Assembly (NCBI GenBank): GCA_025766275.1
Contig: JAFKAC010000018.1
Location: forward strand, 868,001-932,000
Reading direction: 5' to 3'
Source of the DNA: Lactarius indigo
Taxonomy: Eukaryota; Basidiomycota; Agaricomycetes; Russulales; Russulaceae
Length of the DNA stretch: 64,000 nucleotides
In this document: positions 56,990-64,000 of the stretch, in pieces
Position numbering within the stretch: position 1 is the stretch's first letter
Layout: every line of letters begins with the position of its first letter
Translations under genes and position numbers: made by a program
The notes under the pieces: generated by a model
Seen by the model: only the letters and a program-made list of their open reading frames with translations
Told to the model about the DNA's origin: nothing
Databases searched by the model: none

Positions 56990-59492
56990 TCACTGGAAGT
57001 CCCGCGCGATCCACTCACGCTGTTCGTCTTCGATGTGTCGGAATACGTCCGCCCGCTCCAAACGGTATACGCTGTCCATCTTGTCTTCTCGGGCGACAAG
57101 GACCATACCACGGAGTTGGCGGATGTGCGCCTGTAAGCGCGACTCCTCGTGGGCCGCAGCGCGATATCACGTCACCTCCGCAACCAGGGATTCATCCCCT
57201 ATGCGGTTAAGCGCGCGATCCGTGAGTTTGTCGGCGGCGAGGATTACAAGATCCTCGTGAGCGATGAAGGCGCGATTCGCAGCCGAGAGGTGAGGGGTGG
57301 CGTAGAGAGGTTTGCCATAAAGATAGGGGGATCCCGGGATAACTCCCAGGATAAAGGGGTTCGCACCTCCGACAATCTGCACGTGACTTGCCTGCAACTC
57401 TACTCCGTCCGGCCCGGTGATTGGGAAGTGAATGTGATGGGGCTGTCGATTCGCCCGGAACCCTTCAGGCGCAAGGACCTGCGCGGGGTCGTTGTCGCGC
57501 GTAATGGGGGTGTGTAATGCGACGCCGGGCAGTCGCACACGTCCTCGAGACATGGGGGTTCCGTCGGTGTGCAGGAGCCACGGGGTGATTCCGGGATCAG
57601 CAGAGTCGCGGTTCGTTCGAAGGAGGGGGTGGCTGACCGGGTAGTAATCTCCGTCGTCATGGTCAGCTTGGTCCGGCATCGCTGCCTGCGCTGCCGCAAC
57701 TCGCTCAATCTCTCCTGCGCCAACCTCAACTGTTCTCTGGCCCAATCCTGAGCCGTCCTCCACCAAACCTCCTCCGCTTCCGCCTCCTCCCGGTCCTTCG
57801 TTAGATCGATCAGTCGGGAAAATTCCCCTAGTACCGATAAGAGTGTCGTCTGGGGGGATGATTGCAATGGGTTCCCGCGTCCCGTTGTCGTCTCTGAAGA
57901 TGTGAGCGACGGCATGCTGCTGCTCGTCGCTGGGCTGGCGCGTGGGGTCTGGGAACCTCTGTAGGAGGCCAGCCCATTCTTGAGCGGTGATATGCCCCGT
58001 TCGCACGTTTGCAGGTGTGTACGGAGTGAGCTGGACCGCTGGAACCACGGTTTCTTCGTCGTCTTGGATGATGGCGGCGGCGTCTTGTGCGACTTGGTCG
58101 AGGAGGATCGCCGTGGTGACATGTCTGAGAGGAGAGGTGGGCATAGACGTAGAAGTGGATCGGAGGTAGGAATGATACTCTTCCTGACGCTCCTTGGTCT
58201 CGCTTTTAAGTCTTCGTACGGCTGTTCGGCCCGTTTGGTATGCCTCTATTGCTTCTGGGGCGAAGACGTCATCTTTATCGACCCACTGATTCTCCGAGTC
58301 GGGATATCCCTTCCATTTGATGAGATACTGAAGTTTCTTACGGCGGCCGAAATGCCGTGAGTCCAGAACGGCCTCAACTTCGTATTCTTCTTCCCCCTCC
58401 ACAAGATCCGGTGGCGGTCAAGGGAAATTTTCACCATGCATGGTCGTGCTTTTGTACGGCGTGAGAAGATCTATGTGAAACACCGGGTGGATGCTCCACT
58501 GCGTGGGAAGTTCGAGGCGGTAATTATACGGGGACATCACCTGGACCACTTTAAAGGGGCCGTGGCGTCGCGCCGCAAGTTTTGCTGTGGGTTGATTGGT
58601 TCGAAGGTGTTTCCCTTCTAACCACACTTGGTCGCCTGTTTGATATTTCGGGGTGTCTCAGTGTTTCACCCAACTATCCTGGGCCTTTTTGATAAGGGTC
58701 TGGGCCAGCTGTCATGCTTCTTTAAGCTGTGTGAGTCGGGTGATAACGTTTGGAATAGGGGATGGCTTATCCATCCAATCAGCTACTGGGTCATAACCCA
58801 TAAGTAGCATAAACGGTGATTGCTTCGTATGCTCGTGGGGCCAGTTATTATGAGCGAATTCTGCTATGGGGAGGTATGCCGCCCAGTTATCTTGACGCTC
58901 GTTGGCCCAGAATCGCAGATATTGTTCTAGCCACTGATTGGTCCGTTCTGACTGTCCATCGGTTCGTGGATGATACACCATGGAAATATTCTGTCTGATG
59001 CCCAGAATTCGGCATACTTCTCTAGTGAATTTGGACATGAATCGGGGGTCGCGATCACTGATAACTTTGCGCGGCAGTCCAAACCGTTTGAACACGTGAT
59101 CGACGTACAAAACAGCGGTTTCCTCTGCCGTGACTTCTTCGTTGCACGGGATGAATATCGAAGCCTTACTGCAGTCGTGATCGGTAATGGTGAGAATGCT
59201 ATCGTAGGACTGGGACGTTGGTAGTTTAGTAATGAAATCCAGTGCGATGGTGTGAAAGGGGGGGGCATCCGTCACTGCAGTAATAGGATGTAGTGGCGCA
59301 CGCGTCGGTCTTGTGTTGACTTTATTTCACTGGCAGTCAGCACACCCCATAACGTATTCGTACACGTCTCGGCGGATACGTGGCCACCAGTAGTGTCGTT
59401 CCACTATCCGTTGAGTCCTAGTGATGCCTGGATGTCCATGGATAGGGGTGTCGTGATGGTCATGTATTATTGCCCTGTACGCGGACGTAGGC
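56990..59492 (-). pseudogene. pol: Pol of E (integrase to C-terminal extension), broken
   Basis: Integrase core (LDFITKLP ~59235, SDRDPRF ~59045, DGQSERTNQWLEQ ~58940), chromodomain (EEYEVEAVLDSRHF; LQYLIKWKGYPDSENQW ~58300), then the ~400-residue extension ending at the TGA at 56992-56990. TGA replaces Arg at about 59327, 58710, 58660, 58418 and 57165. The tail from 58402 to 57167 is one open stretch of 411 codons. Confidence 0.9.
57400..58122 (-). CDS. ORFx of E: overlapping +1-frame ORF
   Basis: 241 codons, MSPRRSSSTKSHKTPPPSS at the start, charged helix (WWRTAQDWAREQLRLAQERL), end LRLKGSGRIDSPITF. Very similar to C1 ORFx, and open although E has multiple Pol stops elsewhere. Confidence 0.48.
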   Translation of the reverse strand: MSPRRSSSTKSHKTPPPSSKTTKKPWFQRSSSLRTHLQTCERGISPLKNGLASYRGSQTPRASPATSSSMPSLTSSETTTGRGNPLQSSPQTTLLSVLGEFSRLIDLTKDREEAEAEEVWWRTAQDWAREQLRLAQERLSELRQRRQRCRTKLTMTTEITTRSATPSFERTATLLIPESPRGSCTPTEPPCLEDVCDCPASHYTPPLRATTTPRRSLRLKGSGRIDSPITFTSQSPGRTE

Positions 59493-59999
59493 TGTTACGC
59501 TCCACCGGCGTCGGTCCGACTTGGACTTGGAGAGGCGTAATCGACTTAGCGAAAGTTAGGCGAATGGGGACCTCGTGTCAACCCAACGCAAGCTGAACGG
59601 GGGCACACTGGCACACGCCGCAGCAAAGGGGTAAAGAAGAACGCTTCTTGGTAAGCGCGAGCAGAGGCACTCTTAGTCCGAGACTAAGGCTGATAGAAGG
59701 CGAGTCAAATGGTGGATTGAAGAAGACCAAGATGGGGACTCTTGGTCTTCCGAGTCGACTATTTATACAGGTACGCACGGGCTTTAAAGCGCCGCTGGAA
59801 CAGTAAGTAACCAATAGCGTAACTAGCTCGAACCCTAGTACAGCTATCCTAGGAATGAGTCATACATGAGTCACAATCACATGCGAGCTACGATGCTGAC
59901 TGATGCGATGTAAGAGTCCATGACTAATACTGATACCGGACCGTAGTCATAACCGGTCATGAGTCGTATGTAATGAATCACCAAGTCCGTACCGTAACA
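59493..59999 (-). repeat. 3' LTR of F
   Basis: 507 bp, differs from the B LTR at a few sites including a 1-bp deletion; predicted RNA start ATCTTGGTCTT at 59733-59723. Followed by the same polypurine tract as B. Confidence 0.92.
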
Positions 60000-60031
60000 T
60001 CACCCCCTTTTCAGGAGTGAGGCCCACCTCA

Positions 60032-63000
60032 CTAATCCGCTACCGATTCTTGCCTCATCCGTTCTGCTTCATCTTCCATCCTTGCCAATATGTTAGCACG
60101 CTCCAAACGATAAAGACTGTCCTTCTTGTCCATCGTTACCATCTCCTTTTCCATCTGCAATTGCCGAATGCGCTTTTCTAGCTGGTCCTCGGCAAAGGCA
60201 AACTGCCGGAACCGGCGCAATTCTTGCGTGAGGGTGACGTCCCCAATGCGCATAAGCAGCAAGTCGGTGGGGTGTCGGTCGCGGAGCATGAAATACTCCT
60301 CGTGAGGGATGAACGCGCGGTTGTTCTTTGGGAGATGGGGAGTGGCGTAGAGGGGTTTCCCATAGAGGAAACCAGACCCCGGAGCTAGTCCGAGTACAAA
60401 GGGGTCTCCTCCTCGGATAACTTGTACGTGGGAGGCTTGTACCGTCGGTCCGTTGGGGAGTTTGATCGGGAACGGAATGTAATCGGGTCCTCTATTGACC
60501 CGGAACCCCTCAGGGACGACGGCCCTGGTTGCGGGGTCTCGTTCGCCCATTGGTGTATAACGAGCCGCTTGTGCCACGGCGACTCGTCCTCTGTGTAGAG
60601 GCCCCCCCGCTGCGTCGACGAGGTAGGGAGTGGCGGCTGGATCTTCAGCGTAGAATTCATGGTTAAGGAATGCGTGCCTGATGGGGTAATGGTCTCCAAG
60701 TTCATCCTCATCCTCATCTTCGTCCAGTACTCCTTCCGCTCCTTCATCATTCGGCGTCGGCAGGCGGCGATATGCAGTTGCTCCCGCTGCCACCGCGCCG
60801 CCGTCTCCTTCCATTCTTGTTCGTACTTCTTCATGGCGTCGGGCGGTTTCACCGCGCGGGACAGCTGCTTGAAGCCGAAAGAGCTCGTCTTCGGTGAGGA
60901 AGACCTCGGGCTCACCGGTATCGGGGTTCGTGAGGGCGTACATTGGTTGCGGAGGTGTTGGTTGAGTTGTTGCTGGATCGTCGTCGAGAGTTCCCTGTAC
61001 GGGCATAGGGAATCGTTGCAGTGTCTGGTGCAGTTCTTCACTAGTGATAGGGCCGTCTTCCTCATGCTGCATGGGGGTACGGCCTCCAACTGCAACTCCA
61101 GTGGTTGCGGTGTCGTCGGTGGTGTCGGGGTCAACAAGCGTGGCGGAGGAGTCGTTGGCAAGGGTAGAGAGGAGTGCGAGCTGGTCATTGCGTCGAGTAG
61201 AGGACATGGAGTGAATGAGAGATGGGGACTTATCACGACAGGATGCCATCCTTATATGCGTTTCTCTGTCGGGGTTTGAATGTTTGAAGTCCCGAACGGC
61301 TTCGTCGGCGAACACGTCATCCTTATCTATCCATTGATTGTCTGAGTCTGGATAGCCCTTCCATTTGACAAGGTATTGGAGCCGACGTCTTCTGCCAAAC
61401 CGTCGAGAGTCTAGAATCTTCTCGACCTCGTATTCTTCTTCGTTATCGACCAAATCAGGTGGTGGGCGCTGATAATTTGGTCCGTGCGTGGGTGTCTCAC
61501 GATAAGGTGTGAGAAGATCTATGTGGAAAACATCGTGGATGCTCCACTGCGTGGGAAGTTCGAGGCGATAGTTGACAGGAGACATCACCTGGATGACCTT
61601 AAATGGTCCATGGCGCTTCGCAGCTAATTTTGCGGTTGGTTGATGGGTGCGCAAGTGGCGTCCTTCTAGCCACACGAGGTCTCCTTCCTTGAATCTGGGC
61701 GTATCTTTGTGCTTGACCCATGACTTTTGCGCCCGGAGCATGCAAGAAAAGGCGCGTTGCCGTGCTTGCTTAAATTGGTCTAGTCTTAGTGACACCTGTG
61801 GGATAGGGGAAGGCCTGTCGGTCCAATCAGCGCGAGGATTGAACCCAGATAAGAGGAAGAAGGGGGATTCCCTTGTGGTTTCATTAGGCCAGTTATTATG
61901 CGTGAATTCCGCCATGGGCAGATAACGGACCCAGTCATCTTGTCGCTCATTTACCCAGAAGCGGAGGTATTGTTCTAGCCATTGGTTCGTCCGTTCTGAT
62001 TGGCCGTCGGTTCTGGGATGATAAGCGGTTGAGATATTTTGGCTGATGCCAAGGATTTTACATATCTCCCGCATAAACTTGGATGCGAAACGGGGATCTC
62101 GATCACTGATAACGCGCGAGGGGAGTCCGAATCGTGGGAAGACGTGAGAAACGTACAGAGCAGCCGTCCCTTCTGCCGTTATCTCTTCGTTACAAGGGAT
62201 AAAAACGGCGGCTTTGGTACAATCGTGATCTGTTACCGTTAGAATAGAGTCGTATCCCCGAGAGATGGGGAGTTTGGTAATGAAGTCCACTGCGATAGTC
62301 TCGAATGGCAGGGCTTCTGGTTTCGGGTAGATAGGTTGTAGAGGTGCCCTAATGGGGCGGAGGTTGACTTTGTGTCGCTGGCATTCTGCGCAGCCTTTGA
62401 CGTAGTCTGTGACGTCATTCTTCATTTGGGGCCACCAGTAATGCCGCTCAGTGAGCTGGAGAGTCCGTTTAATACCGGGGTGACCGTAGACAGGAGAGTC
62501 GTGGTGTGCAGCGATGATGGTGCGTTTATCGTGGATGCCGCCGGTGACTACTCGGCGTCCGTCTTTGTACCACGTTCCCTCAATATCTTTTAGTTTGTGA
62601 GCGTCAACCCAGGGTTTTAACTTAGCTGTATCTTGCTCGTAAATGGGATGTTCCGGAGTCATCTCAACCGGTAAGATCTCAGGTCTCCAATGTGGATGTC
62701 GTGGTTCTTCTAGCGTAGTGGCGCGTGCAAAGACGCTTTCTGGTAACACGGTTACCCCTTCGTTGTCGTTTTCTCCTTGATCGTAGTCTGGTCTTCGTGA
62801 TAATGCGTCGGCGCGTCCATTAGAAGTCCCCTTAATGTGATGAATCTCAAAGTCGTATTCTGAAAGTTCGAGTACTTCCCTAGCCACACGTCTGCTAATC
62901 TTCTGGGGTGATTTCCAGTACTGCAGATTGAGGTGGTCGGAGAATACTTTGATTTTGTGAGGGGAACCCGCCAGAAGGGGTCTCCAGTGGCGGAAGGCCT

Positions 63001-64000
63001 TGACGATTGCCAAAAGTTCAAGGTCGTAAATGTCGTAGTTTCGCTCGGCTTCATTGAGAGTGGATGAATAGTAGCCGATGGGGTGTCGTTTGCCGTCCGC
63101 TTTGCGTTGTAGGAGAACGGCTCCGGTCGCAAATCCTGATGCGTCGACTTCTAGTTCGAATTGTTGGGTAAGGTCCGGGTGTGCGAGGACAGGTTCGCTA
63201 GTGACAAGGGTTTTGAGGTCTTGGAACGCTTTCTCTTCTTCCGTTCCCCAATGCCACTCAGTGTCTTTTCATGTAAGTTTGTTAAGAGGTCGTGCCTTGG
63301 TTGCGAATCCTCGTATGAAGGGTCGGTAAAAATTGCAAAAACCCAGGAAGGAGCGGACGTCCTTAACTTTGGTTGGCGTAGGCCAGTCTTTGATGCCCGA
63401 AATTTTGACGGGGTCCATGCGTGTCACCCCCTTTTCAAGGATTACCCCCAGGTAATCCATACGCGGGGAGTGGAAGAGGCATTTCTCGAGTTTGTAGTAT
63501 AAGTCATGCTCCGCGGATACGCGGAGGACGTCTTTGACTGCTTCGATGTGGTCGGGTAAAGAGTGATTAAGTCCCGTGGCGATACCGATGTCGTCCATGT
63601 AGACCCGAATAGTTGTGCCGCGTGCTTCGTGTTTCGCGATGATGTCTCTGAAGATGAAGTTCATCATGGTCTGGAACGTCGCAGGGGAGTTCGTTAAGCC
63701 GAAAAACATCACCGTTGGTTCGAATAACCCATATCGCGTTTTGAACGCCGCCTTCTCCTCGTCTCCTTCTTTGATACGTATGTTGTTATAGCCCCATCTA
63801 ACGTCAAGCTTTGTGTAGATGTGGGCGTTGCTGAGGTCGGTAATGAGATCGGAAATGAGAGGAAGTGGATATTGGTTGCGGATGGTAACCGCGTTGATTT
63901 TCCGATAATCTTGAACAGGTCGTAATTTACCGTCCTTCTTTTTGATAAAGAAGAAGGACGACGCATATGGGGACTTGGAGGGTCGTATGTACCCCTTCTT
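60032..64000 (-). pseudogene. pol: Pol of F (RT to C-terminus), one in-frame stop, partial
   Basis: Co-linear with B Pol from the RT palm (KKKDGKLRPVQDYR, about 63930) to the C-terminus at 60032, including YMDD (~63590), RNase H, integrase, chromodomain and full extension. A single TGA at 63268-63266 (NKLT-stop-KDTEW) replaces the CGA of B; everything else in view is open. Gag, protease and 5' LTR lie beyond the window. Confidence 0.9.
60385..61191 (-). CDS. ORFx of F: overlapping +1-frame ORF
   Basis: 268 codons, nearly identical to ORFx of B (MTSSHSSLPLPTTPP start; helix EQEWKETAARWQREQLHIAA), same boundaries. Confidence 0.48.
   Translation of the reverse strand, partial: AMTSSHSSLPLPTTPPPRLLTPTPPTTPQPLELQLEAVPPCSMRKTALSLVKNCTRHCNDSLCPYRELSTTIQQQLNQHLRNQCTPSRTPIPVSPRSSSPKTSSFGFKQLSRAVKPPDAMKKYEQEWKETAARWQREQLHIAACRRRMMKERKEYWTKMRMRMNLETITPSGTHSLTMNSTLKIQPPLPTSSTQRGGLYTEDESPWHKRLVIHQWANETPQPGPSSLRGSGSIEDPITFRSRSNSPTDRRYKPPTYKLSEEETPLYSD

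Larger units (their letters stand above)
56466..59492 (-). mobile_element. Ty3/gypsy element E (beta family), 3' part, decayed
   Basis: Minus-strand element with 3' LTR 56466-56955 and Pol C-terminal two-fifths, cut at 59492 by element F. The flank CGAAT (56461-56465) is the expected duplication; its partner is off the window. Confidence 0.9.
59493..64000 (-). mobile_element. Ty3/gypsy element F (alpha family), 3' part, nearly intact
   Basis: Minus-strand element with 3' LTR 59493-59999 and Pol, running off the right edge. Very similar to B throughout. It is inserted in the pol of E. Confidence 0.93.

Overview
The window looks like a repeat-rich stretch of a filamentous basidiomycete genome, most likely an Agaricomycete. 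The evidence is a KDZ-type DNA transposon with a CxC2-like cysteine cluster, short GT-AG introns of about 50 bp, chromodomain-bearing Ty3/gypsy elements and a LINE endonuclease fragment. I see no ordinary housekeeping gene, rRNA or tRNA. Almost every base belongs to a mobile element, and most elements sit inside one another.

Layout. 1-2750: 5' part of a decayed minus-strand gypsy element (A), inserted in a second one (G, 2751-4368), which sits in the 3' LTR of a third (H, 4369-12691). H also carries a solo LTR (I, 5539-6116; target duplication GAACT). 12692-13711: LINE fragment. 13712-37542: plus-strand gypsy element C1, split by a solo LTR (J, 19643-20446) and by a 15.4 kb KDZ DNA transposon (21523-36882) that carries four further genes besides its transposase. 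37543-56465: an old minus-strand element (D), split by intact element B (38572-46373, duplication CCGAG) and intact element C2 (48346-56232, duplication GTAGG). 56466-59492: decayed minus-strand element E, cut by element F (59493 to the window end).

Two related gypsy families dominate: alpha (A, B, D, F) and beta (C1, C2, E). Both have Gag with a CCHC knuckle, then Pol in the -1 frame (protease, reverse transcriptase, RNase H, integrase, chromodomain) with a C-terminal extension of about 420 residues. B and C2 have open reading frames and LTRs that are almost identical (B) or identical by eye (C2), so both look recently active.

Shared features that go beyond a standard annotation: (1) an 11-nt primer-binding site just inside the 5' LTR that is the exact complement of an 11-mer about 34 nt downstream of the LTR TATA box, implying Tf1-like self-priming instead of tRNA priming; (2) a conserved GGGTTTT slippery heptamer where gag and pol overlap; (3) Gag frames with no AUG at the N-terminus, but a conserved GTG (CTG in H) in good initiation context; (4) a 239-268 codon ORF in the +1 frame inside the pol 3' region, open in all six copies present and with a conserved amphipathic segment (called ORFx here). 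Nonsense codons in the decayed copies are nearly all CGA to TGA, the mark of CpG deamination.
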